63,793 bases of DNA, taken from an uncultured Shimia sp. Lineage in GTDB: Bacteria > Pseudomonadota > Alphaproteobacteria > Rhodobacterales > Rhodobacteraceae. Within the stretch, counting starts at the first letter, position 1. Every line of letters starts with the position of its first letter. Positions 9,883 through 17,440 of this stretch are shown here, one piece after another. The position numbers were made by a program, and so were the translations under genes. Location of the stretch: assembly GCF_913054185.1 (NCBI RefSeq), contig NZ_CAJXIV010000012.1, positions 1 through 63,793 of the forward strand, written 5' to 3'. Under the pieces are notes generated by a model. It saw only the letters and a list, made by a program, of their open reading frames with translations. It ran no database searches and was not told the DNA's origin.

Positions 9883-9903
9883 GTGCGAAAATGGTGCGAA
9901 AAT
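9883..9903 (+). repeat. Tandem repeat upstream of small conserved gene
   Basis: GTGCGAAAAT occurs twice with an 11-base period (9883-9892 and 9894-9903), about one helical turn apart, in the region between divergent clpB and the small gene at 9980. It could be a regulator site, but no regulator is known here. Confidence 0.4.
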
Positions 9904-9979
9904 TCCCCTAATTTGAGACAAATTTCGCCCTATTTCAGAATCACAATGCTTGAAAGAGCAGACAAGAAAGGGCCGCACC

Positions 9980-10240
9980 ATGCATGTGACCGAGATTCAG
10001 ATTTCCAACCCAACCTACCGCCAGACATTGGGCGAGCTGTCCGCTGTGGTCAGTTTAAGCGATGACTCCCGAGATGTTCGCCTGCATTGCGCTGTCCCCG
10101 CTGAGAACGAGCGCCCCAAAGGCGCGGGCCGTTTGGCGTTGATCAAAGAAGCGCTGCGTCAGCTGAGCCGCATGCCAGAAATCCGCGCCGGTCGCGAAGA
10201 GCTGTCTTTTGCACCGGGTGTCTATCCAAGCGAAGGCTAA
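9980..10240 (+). CDS. Conserved small protein, unknown function
   Basis: 86 residues, not recognised. It looks soluble, with alternating hydrophobic residues in the first half, a basic Lys/Arg-rich middle (RLALIKEALRQLSRM) that is probably a helix, and a Pro/Gly-rich end. The ATG at 9980 was chosen because AAGAAAGGG lies about 6 bases upstream; an in-frame start at 9950 lacks one. It is followed after 36 bases by the methyltransferase-like gene. Codon use matches the neighbours, which supports a real gene. Confidence 0.65.
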   Translation: MHVTEIQISNPTYRQTLGELSAVVSLSDDSRDVRLHCAVPAENERPKGAGRLALIKEALRQLSRMPEIRAGREELSFAPGVYPSEG

Positions 10241-10276
10241 CTGGACGGGCCAGCTGTCTTTGGACAGACTGGTCCC

Positions 10277-10978
10277 ATGGCAAAATTAGAAGATATCCGC
10301 ATGCGCTCCACGTGGCGCGACATGCTTGAAGGTCAGCCCCAGCATTTGGGGCTGATTGTGTTTTTGTGGCTTGGCGCAACAGCTCTGTTGGTGGCCTCGC
10401 CTGGCGGACATCGGTTTCTGGGCCTCACGGCGCAGACCTGGGCGGTTACCAGCATCGGCCTGGCAATCCTGCATCAAGTGATTGTGGCGTTTATCTTTCG
10501 CGCAGAACTACACCGCAATCTGGTCACCCGCCTACATGGCGACGCGGATCTGTCCATCTGGACACGGATGTTTTTGCCTCTTTTAGCGGCGCGACCGATC
10601 ACCATCCTGATCACAGGGCTGGCGGATGATGTGCCCATTGGAACTCCGCACTGGCTCAACATTGGGTTAGGGCTCCTCTTTGTCGCAATTGCGATCTACG
10701 GCATGCATTCGGTGCTGACATATTTCACCATCCGTCGTGCCGTGGGTGGGGATCATTTCCGCGAAGAGATCGCCGCCTTGCCCTTGGTCAAAGACGGCAT
10801 CTTCAAATACACCTCCAACGCCATGTACGGACCGATCTTTCTGGGCCTTTGGGGCATCGCGCTGTTGTGTGACAGCTGGAACGCCTTGGTCGTTGCCGCG
10901 TTTCAGCATGTTTACATTTGGGTGCATTACTACTGCACCGAAAAGCCCGACATGGAGTGGATCTACGGCAACCGCTAA
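10277..10978 (+). CDS. PEMT/ICMT-type membrane methyltransferase-like protein
   Basis: 233 residues with about six hydrophobic segments. The C-terminal part KYTSNAMYGPIFLGLWG followed by an amphipathic stretch and TEKPDMEWIYG resembles the SAM-binding end of phospholipid N-methyltransferases and isoprenylcysteine methyltransferases, where a small-residue G/Y motif and an E-rich end bind SAM at the membrane. A lipid or membrane-associated substrate is likely, but the exact reaction cannot be read from sequence. A separate DUF1295-type protein lies at 14510. The gene precedes pyrF by 74 bases. Confidence 0.65.
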   Translation: MAKLEDIRMRSTWRDMLEGQPQHLGLIVFLWLGATALLVASPGGHRFLGLTAQTWAVTSIGLAILHQVIVAFIFRAELHRNLVTRLHGDADLSIWTRMFLPLLAARPITILITGLADDVPIGTPHWLNIGLGLLFVAIAIYGMHSVLTYFTIRRAVGGDHFREEIAALPLVKDGIFKYTSNAMYGPIFLGLWGIALLCDSWNALVVAAFQHVYIWVHYYCTEKPDMEWIYGNR

Positions 10979-11052
10979 GCCTTGCGGCACAGGGCGCACG
11001 GCGTTAGAAGGCAGACGTTTGCTTTGCCCCTAGATAGCCCGGAGATACCGCC

Positions 11053-11751
11053 ATGACCGCTGATGACCGTCTGATTGTTGCCCTCGACGTCCCAAACATG
11101 TTGCACGGCCAAGAGCTTGTTGACCAAATTGGTGATGCGGTGAGCTTCTACAAAATTGGCTTGGGTATGTTGACCGGTGGTGGTCTGGCGTTGGCCAATG
11201 AGCTGAAGCAAGAATATGGCAAGCGCATTTTTCTCGATATGAAACTGTTTGATATTGGCGCAACCGTGGAAGCAGCTGTGCGTGGCTTGGCGCAGTTTGA
11301 TCTCGACTTCCTGACCGTTCATGGCGATCCCCATGTGGTGGCAGCAGCGAAACAAGGCGCGGCGGGTAGCAACCTTAAGATCCTCGGCGTGACCGTGCTG
11401 ACCTCACTCGATCGCGGTGATCTGGACAACTGTCTGATCAAAGACGGTGCCATTCCGGATCTGGTGGTCGAGCGCGCGGGCAAGGCGTTTGAGGCCGGTG
11501 CGGACGGCGTGATTGCCTCCCCACAAGAAGCGGCCATGATCCGGGCGTTGCCGGAAGCTGAGGGCCGTTTGATTGTGACGCCAGGTGTGCGCCCCACGGG
11601 CGCCGCCTTGGGGGATCAAAAACGCGTTGCCACTCCGGCCAGTGCGATCAAAGACGGAGCAGACCACATTGTGGTGGGCCGTCCGGTCTGGACCGCAGAC
11701 GATCCACGGGCAGCCGCACAGGCCATTGTGAGTGAGTTGGCCGTGCTTTAA
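11053..11751 (+). CDS. pyrF: Orotidine 5'-phosphate decarboxylase
   Basis: 232 residues, normal for bacterial PyrF. It converts OMP to UMP, the last step of de novo pyrimidine synthesis. The active-site D-x-K-x-x-D signature is seen as DMKLFDIG near residue 60, and the phosphate-binding loop near the C-terminus as GADHIVVGRPV. The N-terminal LIVALDVP strand is typical. Its stop overlaps the stop of the convergent Nudix gene by 4 bases through the palindromic TTAA. Confidence 0.97.
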   Translation: MTADDRLIVALDVPNMLHGQELVDQIGDAVSFYKIGLGMLTGGGLALANELKQEYGKRIFLDMKLFDIGATVEAAVRGLAQFDLDFLTVHGDPHVVAAAKQGAAGSNLKILGVTVLTSLDRGDLDNCLIKDGAIPDLVVERAGKAFEAGADGVIASPQEAAMIRALPEAEGRLIVTPGVRPTGAALGDQKRVATPASAIKDGADHIVVGRPVWTADDPRAAAQAIVSELAVL

Positions 11752-12227
11752 GCGCAGGCAGCCATTGGCAGCGTGAAGTTATTCGGGTTTTCCGGATGCG
11801 TGTCGGCGAGGAAATCGGCGAGACGGGTCTGGAAATGCGGGATGCCTTTGGCGTGGGTGAGATACTCACGGGGCGACATCAGCTTGATACGCTGACCTTC
11901 ATCGCCAAGCACAATGTGCTGTTCCATCTCCGCTGGCAGTTGCGCCGCAAAGAACCAGGTAAAGTGATTCTGTCGCTGGTAACGACGCGCCCAGATCACG
12001 TCGTGTTCTGACAGGGTCAGGCCAATTTCTTCTTCGGTTTCACGCAACGCGCAAGTCAGCGCAGCCTCGTCGCCTTCACGACCGCCCCCGGGGAAATCCC
12101 AATAGTCTGGCCAAGGAATGGTAGGAATGTCATCGCGCAGCACCGACACCAGCTTATCCCCGACAAACACAATCAGCTTGGAGCCGCGATAGGCCCTGTC
12201 AGGGAAGTTTGGGAATGCTATAGTCAT
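11748..12227 (-). CDS. Nudix hydrolase
   Basis: 159 residues. The Nudix box G-x5-E-x7-RE-x2-EE-x-G is intact: GGREGDEAALTCALRETEEE continuing into IGL. Preceding WPDYWDFPGGG is the usual lead-in strand. Such enzymes cleave nucleoside diphosphates linked to another group; the substrate is not deducible, although its position divergent from dinB hints at nucleotide-pool or damage control. The ATG at 12227 (MTIAFPNF) was chosen; a longer frame would run into the dinB start. Only 25 bases separate the two start codons. Confidence 0.88.
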   Translation of the reverse strand: MTIAFPNFPDRAYRGSKLIVFVGDKLVSVLRDDIPTIPWPDYWDFPGGGREGDEAALTCALRETEEEIGLTLSEHDVIWARRYQRQNHFTWFFAAQLPAEMEQHIVLGDEGQRIKLMSPREYLTHAKGIPHFQTRLADFLADTHPENPNNFTLPMAACA

Positions 12228-12252
12228 TGTCTCATCCAAACGAAGTGGTCCA

Positions 12253-13506
12253 ATGCCAGCAGTATGCCGCGATTGTCTTAACGAATTGGAAACCACAAAA
12301 AGGTGTCCAGAGTGTGGCAGCCTGCGTGTGACCTCTCATCCGGAGCTGTTTGAGCTGTCTATTGCGCATATGGATTGCGATGCGTTTTATGCAAGTGTCG
12401 AGAAGCGCGATAACCCGGAGTTGGTCGACAAACCGGTTATTATTGGCGGGGGCAAACGGGGGGTGGTGTCCACTGCCTGTTATGTGGCCCGCATTCGCGG
12501 AGTGCGCTCTGCGATGCCGATGTTTCAAGCGCTGAAGCTATGCCCCGACGCGGTGGTGATCAAACCACGAATGGAGGCTTATGTTGAGGTCAGCCGCGCC
12601 ATCCGGGCGATGATGGACGAGATGACGCCGGTGATTGAACCACTGTCGCTGGATGAAGCGTTTCTGGACATGACCGGCACCGCCAAGCTGCATGGCGCGC
12701 CGCCTGCGGTGATGTTGGCGCGGCTCACAAAACGTATGAAAGACGAGCTGGGCGTGACCGGCTCGGTGGGGCTGAGCCACAACAAGTTTCTGGCCAAAGT
12801 CGCCAGTGATCTGGACAAGCCACGCGGGTTTTCGGTGATTGGCAAAGTCGAGACCAATGATTTTCTGCGCGACAAGCCGGTGCGGATGATCTGGGGCATT
12901 GGGCCGGTGGCACAGGAGAATTTGGAGCGGGCGGGCATTCGCACGTTCACCGACCTATTGCGTTGGGATCAGCAGGACCTGATCGCGCGGTTTGGCAACA
13001 CCGGCTATCGGCTCTGGCATCTGGCGCGGGGATTGGACAAGCGCAAGATTTCGGCCCATGCGCCGATGAAAAGTATCAGTAACGAGACAACGTTTTTTGA
13101 GGACACCGCCAACACGGACATTCTGGACGGGCATTTGTGGCGACTCTCAGAGAAGGTCAGCGATCGCGCCAAGGCCAAGGATTTGGCCGGGCGTGTGGTG
13201 ACGTTAAAGCTCAAACGCGCCAACTTCTCTAGCATTAGCCGGCGCGTCAGTCTGCGGGATGCGACCCAGATGGCGGACGCCCTTTATCGCACCGCACGCG
13301 GGTTGTTTGATCAGGTGGGGGACGAGGGGCCGTATCGGTTAATCGGCGTGGGACTCGCGGATTTGGTACCGGCGACACAAGCGGATTTGTCTGGCGACTT
13401 ACTCGACCCGGATGCGACGCAGCGCGCAAAGGCAGAGCGCGCCACAGATGCCATTCGCGAGCGGTTTGGCTCTGATGCCATCCTCAAGGGGCGGGCAATG
13501 CGTTAG
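12253..13506 (+). CDS. dinB: DNA polymerase IV with N-terminal Cys4 knuckle
   Basis: 417 residues of Y-family polymerase used for translesion synthesis. Catalytic acidic motifs are clear: HMDCDAFYASVE and SLDEAFLD. The thumb helix-hairpin-helix and little-finger regions follow. Residues 1-25 add a zinc-ribbon-like CRDC ... CPEC pair (C5, C8, C18, C21), absent from E. coli DinB. A start after this segment is possible, but the Cys spacing argues it is translated. The stop overlaps the stop of the convergent CDF gene by 4 bases. LexA-type control is plausible, but no operator was seen. Confidence 0.93.
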   Translation: MPAVCRDCLNELETTKRCPECGSLRVTSHPELFELSIAHMDCDAFYASVEKRDNPELVDKPVIIGGGKRGVVSTACYVARIRGVRSAMPMFQALKLCPDAVVIKPRMEAYVEVSRAIRAMMDEMTPVIEPLSLDEAFLDMTGTAKLHGAPPAVMLARLTKRMKDELGVTGSVGLSHNKFLAKVASDLDKPRGFSVIGKVETNDFLRDKPVRMIWGIGPVAQENLERAGIRTFTDLLRWDQQDLIARFGNTGYRLWHLARGLDKRKISAHAPMKSISNETTFFEDTANTDILDGHLWRLSEKVSDRAKAKDLAGRVVTLKLKRANFSSISRRVSLRDATQMADALYRTARGLFDQVGDEGPYRLIGVGLADLVPATQADLSGDLLDPDATQRAKAERATDAIRERFGSDAILKGRAMR

Positions 13507-14447
13507 CCCATGCCCTCGGGCCAGCGGCGTGGGTATTGCGAGATGCAGAGCAGCACATCCGCGCCGGGCACCACTTTGCGCACATCCGCAATCATGGAGA
13601 GATTAAGCGTGTCGACCTCTTGCGGTGTGATCGCTTGTTTTGGGTTGTAGTAAACGCTGACGGTGTAGGTGCGGCCCAGTTTCACCACGGACATGTCTGT
13701 GACCTCGCCCGACAGATCTGCCACCGAGGCGCGTAAGGCGCGGCGGGCTTTGGCGATGATCTCAGGCTGTGCGGTGACGCCAAGCAATTCGCCCAACCCG
13801 CCACCAAGATCGCGCAGCACCTGGCGCACGGCCACCAGACAGAGGAAGAACACCACGATGCTGTCACCGATGGGGGCAATCGGCGCAAGGAAGCTGTCAC
13901 CAAAGGCGTAAATCATGCCCAGACCCAGCGCGGTGGCGACCGTCATGAAGCCGTCGATGGCGGCGGCTTTGCTCTCCAGCTTGAGGATATCGCTGACCCC
14001 GCCGGTTTTCTTCCAGGTGTGGCGATGCACGCCCCAAAGGCCAAAACAGGTGGCGCTGATCACGATGAAGTAAATCAGCATGGGTTCGTAGTTGAGCGTC
14101 GGGATAGCCTCGCCCCGGATGTAGTTGAGAATGTTCATCACTGCCGATCCGCAGGCAAAAAGGATCAAACCGATCAGAGACAAAGACCGGAAGGTGACAA
14201 ACACCGCCTCATCCGCAGCGTAGCCCAGAGGCCGAAAGCGGTCCGGCGCGGCGTCGATGTTTTTGCTGATCTTCCGACCAATAAAGGCAGAGGTGAACCC
14301 AATCAGAGAGAACATGCCGTCCATCATGATCGCGGTGGAGTTGGACAAGATCGCGGCCAAGACCCCTGCCCCGCCCATAAACAAGCTGCCCGCCATAGCG
14401 ATGGAGAGCGCCCGCATTTCGCGGGCTTTGATGGTTTGGGTGTCCAT
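13503..14447 (-). CDS. Cation diffusion facilitator family transporter
   Basis: 314 residues with six hydrophobic helices and a C-terminal cytoplasmic domain of about 90 residues. The family exports divalent metals by proton antiport. The TM2 region ISNSTAIMMDG-like stretch and TM5 ESKAAAIDGF carry one Asp each rather than the classic H-x3-D pair, so metal choice is uncertain. The ATG at 14447 has GCGAGGA 7 bases upstream and was preferred to the GTG at 14462. Convergent with dinB. Confidence 0.8.
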   Translation of the reverse strand: MDTQTIKAREMRALSIAMAGSLFMGGAGVLAAILSNSTAIMMDGMFSLIGFTSAFIGRKISKNIDAAPDRFRPLGYAADEAVFVTFRSLSLIGLILFACGSAVMNILNYIRGEAIPTLNYEPMLIYFIVISATCFGLWGVHRHTWKKTGGVSDILKLESKAAAIDGFMTVATALGLGMIYAFGDSFLAPIAPIGDSIVVFFLCLVAVRQVLRDLGGGLGELLGVTAQPEIIAKARRALRASVADLSGEVTDMSVVKLGRTYTVSVYYNPKQAITPQEVDTLNLSMIADVRKVVPGADVLLCISQYPRRWPEGMG

Positions 14448-14509
14448 GTCGGATCCTCGCACGTCGTGTTCCCGCCAAGATAGTGCCCGTGTCTAACTTT
14501 GCGAGGGGA

Positions 14510-15193
14510 TTAGTAGACAAACGGGATCAATTTGGCTGTCTTTGCGGCGTAGGCATCAAACTCGGCGCCATACCGCTTGGACAAATAGGCATCCAAGCCC
14601 GGGATGTGGAAGAAGATGAAGCCCACGGTCATGAACAGCGGGACCACGAGAGCAAGCCAGGAGGTTGTGAGAAGGGCCCAGCCGGTGAACAACACCATGT
14701 CGCCAAAGTAGTTGATGTGCATGGCGTGCTTGAACAAACCGCCGGTGTAGCAGCGGCCTTTGCTCTCGGGGCGTTTCTTCCAGATCATACGTTGCAGCTC
14801 TGAACCGGTGTTGAGGTAAGAGCCAAAGGCGATCAGCCCCAGCGCCAGCATGTCCATGCCGCCAAATGGCAGGGCTGTGCCACGCAAAATACCTGCACCA
14901 AGCAGCAGAAAGCCAATCTCGAACAGGGCCATAAAGACCGACAATCCCAGAGCTTCCGACATCTCCACCTTGCGTTTGAGCAGGACAAACAGCGTGATCA
15001 GGTGCCTCAGGAAATAGAGCACAGCGCAGCCTGTCAACAGTTTGGCGCGGGCGGGGCCTGCCCACTCCAGCGTAAAGGCGAGCCAAAGGCAGAGGCCGAC
15101 AATGCCGCCGTGCAAGGCTGCAAAGATCAGCTTAGGTGCGAAGGAGCGATCATGAGCGCGGTCAACCCCGCCGGTGGATGCAGAAGACGACAT
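14510..15193 (-). CDS. DUF1295 / ICMT-like membrane protein
   Basis: 227 residues with five to six transmembrane helices. The C-terminal block around HINYFGDMVLFTGWAL and YLSKRYGAEFDAYAAKT is the typical end of DUF1295, steroid-reductase-like and isoprenylcysteine methyltransferase-like proteins, which bind SAM or NADPH in the membrane. Reaction unknown. The ATG at 15193 was chosen because GAAAGG lies about 8 bases upstream. It is divergent from the TetR gene at 15414, and the shared 220-base region carries two matching operator-like sites, so it is probably the TetR target. Confidence 0.75.
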   Translation of the reverse strand: MSSSASTGGVDRAHDRSFAPKLIFAALHGGIVGLCLWLAFTLEWAGPARAKLLTGCAVLYFLRHLITLFVLLKRKVEMSEALGLSVFMALFEIGFLLLGAGILRGTALPFGGMDMLALGLIAFGSYLNTGSELQRMIWKKRPESKGRCYTGGLFKHAMHINYFGDMVLFTGWALLTTSWLALVVPLFMTVGFIFFHIPGLDAYLSKRYGAEFDAYAAKTAKLIPFVY

Positions 15194-15326
15194 GGAGAGA
15201 CCTTTCAAAACAGACAACCAAACGCGCGACACCCGTCCGCGATCTTGTAGAGGATGCCGGCCAACACGGCACAGGTCAGCACGACTTCGAGACGTAAGAG
15301 AGGAAGATTACGCGTTGGAAACATCT

Positions 15327-15348
15327 TTTTGGACCGCTTGGACGAAAA
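15327..15348. promoter_or_regulatory. Candidate TetR operator 1
   Basis: A 22-base imperfect palindrome of form TTTTnGnCC, 4 bases, GGnCnAAAA. It matches the site at 15390 at most positions and starts exactly 63 bases from it, about six DNA turns, so two bound dimers would face the same side. Confidence 0.6.
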
Positions 15349-15389
15349 CAATTTCCTCCTAGACCTTCGCAGCGAGTCGTGTCAAATGA

Positions 15390-15411
15390 TTTTAGACCAA
15401 GTGGACGAAAT
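15390..15411. promoter_or_regulatory. Candidate TetR operator 2
   Basis: Second copy, reading TTTTAGACC, then AAG, then TGGACGAAAT. It ends 2 bases before the tetR ATG at 15414 and leaves no room for a separate Shine-Dalgarno, so bound protein would block its own translation start region or a leaderless transcript. This suggests autoregulation. Confidence 0.6.
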
Positions 15412-15413
15412 AG

Positions 15414-15896
15414 ATGCCAAAGATTGTTGACCATGAAGCCCACCGCGCCGATTTGGCGCTACGCGCAGCCTCCTTTATTTCCGAACATGGCTATGGGGGC
15501 GTGAGCATGCGCAAGGTGGCCACACATCTGGGCGTGTCCAAATCGGCGCTCTACCACTACTTCCCCACCAAGGAGGCGCTGTTTCTGGCCAGCACTAAGG
15601 AGGTGATGAAATCTATTGCAGTGCCACAAGTTAGCGGGACCACACACAAGGCCCAGATACAGGCGCTGACCCAAGCAATGGCACCGGGATTTGGCAGCGA
15701 AATGGCGCTGTTGTTTGATTATCTGCGTGGAAAATCGGCAGAAGAGATAGCCCAAGACGAGGCGATGCAGGTGTCAATGGCGGCGCACCATGCGGCGGTG
15801 GCGGAGATTGTCGGCGAAGACGCCGCGCAGGAGACGCTGGAGCGGATGATGGGGAAGCTGTTGATCGGGTATTTTCGGGGCCAAGTCGAGCTCTAG
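15414..15896 (+). CDS. TetR family transcriptional regulator
   Basis: 160 residues, short for the family. The N-terminal helix-turn-helix is clear: GYGGVSMRKVATHLGVSKS followed by ALYHYFPTKEALF. The C-terminal ligand domain is abbreviated. The ligand is unknown. It is divergent from the DUF1295 membrane gene, and operator-like sites flank both starts. No ordinary Shine-Dalgarno precedes the ATG because the operator occupies that place. Confidence 0.9.
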   Translation: MPKIVDHEAHRADLALRAASFISEHGYGGVSMRKVATHLGVSKSALYHYFPTKEALFLASTKEVMKSIAVPQVSGTTHKAQIQALTQAMAPGFGSEMALLFDYLRGKSAEEIAQDEAMQVSMAAHHAAVAEIVGEDAAQETLERMMGKLLIGYFRGQVEL

Positions 15897-15930
15897 ACGC
15901 AAACCAACATAGGGGTGCGCCTGCCTGGGT

Positions 15931-15985
15931 AGGTGCGAATGCACCTGCCGGGGGGGCAGGCAGGTGCAGCCCGGCGATGCCGGGC
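15931..15985 (+). repeat. Cluster of competing GC hairpins after tetR
   Basis: AGGTGC (15931-15936) can pair with GCACCT (15941-15946), or GCACCTGCC (15941-15949) can pair with GGCAGGTGC (15959-15967). These two are mutually exclusive. A third hairpin GCCCGGC, GAT, GCCGGGC spans 15969-15985. No strong U-tract follows on the plus strand. Confidence 0.5.
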
Positions 15986-15994
15986 AAAAGGGTT

Positions 15995-16025
15995 TAAAAA
16001 GAAAAGCCCGCCGCAAGCGACGGGC
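15995..16025 (-). terminator. Terminator of the PaaK-like ligase gene / liv operon 1
   Basis: On the minus strand GCCCG, an inner CGC/GCG pairing and CGGGC form a stem followed by a U-rich run (TTTTCTTTTT). It lies 45 bases beyond the stop at 16071. Confidence 0.7.
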
Positions 16026-16070
16026 ATAGCCGAAGCACCCAAAAGGGCACCGGGCTCAGGGGAAGAGGGA

Positions 16071-17291
16071 TTAGTCGTATTTGCGCTGATCTTCGATCAC
16101 GATGCCGTCTTTGGGCAGGCTGCCCGGCGCCACAATCTCGATCTTGCCTTTGAGTTTCAGCGCGTCCGCCACGGAGGCTCCGTATGCGGCCTCGTCACCG
16201 CCGGCGCTTTCGATTTGTACGGTCATCACATCCATCTCGCCAGATCGGGTCGCAATCACGCGGGCCTTGGTGACCTCGTCGTGTTTCGCCACAAGGGCCG
16301 CAACCTGCTCGGGGCGGACAAACATGCCTTTGATCTTAGCGGTTTGATCGGCACGGCCCATCCAACCTTTGATGCGCATGTTGGTCCGCCCACAAGGGCT
16401 TTGCCCGGGGAGGATGGCGGAGAGGTCGCCAGTGGCAAAACGGATCAGCGGGTAATCAGGGTTGAGTGTGGTCACCACCACTTCGCCCACCTCACCTGGC
16501 GCCACTGGGGTGCTGGTGCCGGGGGTGACAATTTCCACAATCACACCTTCGTCGATGATCATACCCTCCATCGATTCAGATTCGTAAGCGATGGAGCCAA
16601 GATCTGCGGTGCCGTAGCCTTGCAGGCAGGTGATGCCGCGATCGGCGTATTCCTGACGCAAGCTTGGGAACAGCGCGCCGCCGCCAACAGTGGCTTTGGT
16701 GATCTTGAGTTTCTCACCCATCTCCTCGGCCTTATCGAGGATGATTTTGAGGTAATCTGGCGTGCCTGCATAAGCGGTGGTGCCAATATCTGCAGCTGCT
16801 CGGACCTGCATTTCGGTCTGGCCCACACCTGCCGGCAGCACTTTGGCACCCACGGCGCGCGCGCCGCTTTCAAACATCATACCGGCCGGGGTCAGATGGT
16901 AGCTAAAGCAGTTCTGCACGATGTCATTTGCACCGATGCCCACTGCGTGCAGTACACGGCCAAAGCGGAACCAGTCAGAGGTGTTGCCACCGGGTTCATA
17001 AATCGGGCCGGGGGATTGGAATACATGGGCGATATTGGGATTGGTCAGGTCGGCAAAGCCCCCCAAAGGACCATTGGATTTCTGCGCCGCGCCCAATTCA
17101 GATTTGCGCAGCACCGGCAGGCTGGCGAGATCTTCAACTGAGGTCACTTTGGCAGGGGCAGCATCCGCCAAGGAGGTTGCAAAACCCGGCAATTGTTTGG
17201 CTCGTGCGATCTGTGCTGGCAAAACAGCGGCCAGATCAGCGGCGCGTTGATCAGCGCTGCGGGTTTCCAACTCGTCAAAAAAGCGGCTCAT
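16071..17291 (-). CDS. PaaK-like phenylacetate-CoA ligase family protein
   Basis: 406 residues, the PaaK length. The C-terminal half is typical: YGTADLGSIAYES, then FATGDLSAIL and the hinge GRADQTAKIKGMFVRPEQV. Members join an aromatic or other carboxylic acid to CoA through an acyl-AMP. The usual phosphate-binding loop SSGTTG is not seen; at the equivalent place (residues 92-102) the sequence is QSPGPIYEPGG. Either it belongs to a divergent subgroup or it is not a normal adenylating enzyme. Last gene of liv operon 1, 149 bases after livF. The ATG at 17291 was chosen over an upstream extension of low-complexity Arg/Pro. Confidence 0.78.
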   Translation of the reverse strand: MSRFFDELETRSADQRAADLAAVLPAQIARAKQLPGFATSLADAAPAKVTSVEDLASLPVLRKSELGAAQKSNGPLGGFADLTNPNIAHVFQSPGPIYEPGGNTSDWFRFGRVLHAVGIGANDIVQNCFSYHLTPAGMMFESGARAVGAKVLPAGVGQTEMQVRAAADIGTTAYAGTPDYLKIILDKAEEMGEKLKITKATVGGGALFPSLRQEYADRGITCLQGYGTADLGSIAYESESMEGMIIDEGVIVEIVTPGTSTPVAPGEVGEVVVTTLNPDYPLIRFATGDLSAILPGQSPCGRTNMRIKGWMGRADQTAKIKGMFVRPEQVAALVAKHDEVTKARVIATRSGEMDVMTVQIESAGGDEAAYGASVADALKLKGKIEIVAPGSLPKDGIVIEDQRKYD

Positions 17292-17404
17292 GTGATGCCA
17301 TCCTTTGTGGTTCGGTGCCGCAACAAGCGGCCAAAGTCTTCCTATGCGCCCGCCAAGACTGGGGGCGCGGTGGGGTAAGTCTGCCCGATTAGTTTGGGCG
17401 GGGT

Positions 17405-17424
17405 GGCGCACAAATACGTGCGCC
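17405..17424. other. Perfect hairpin between livF and ligase genes
   Basis: GGCGCAC and GTGCGCC flank a 6-base loop AAATAC. There is no U-tract, so it may be an RNA-stability or processing hairpin in the 149-base gap rather than a terminator. Confidence 0.45.
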
Positions 17425-17440
17425 GGCGTTGGGCTGCGCC

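Noticed and set aside
9725..9979. Sigma-32 promoter for clpB
   Set aside because: CTTGAT and CTTGAG sequences occur but spacing to a CCCAT-like -10 is not convincing, so no site was listed.
15933..17141. 402-codon open frame opposite the PaaK-like gene
   Set aside because: Antisense to a conserved enzyme; the start region is the hairpin cluster after tetR.
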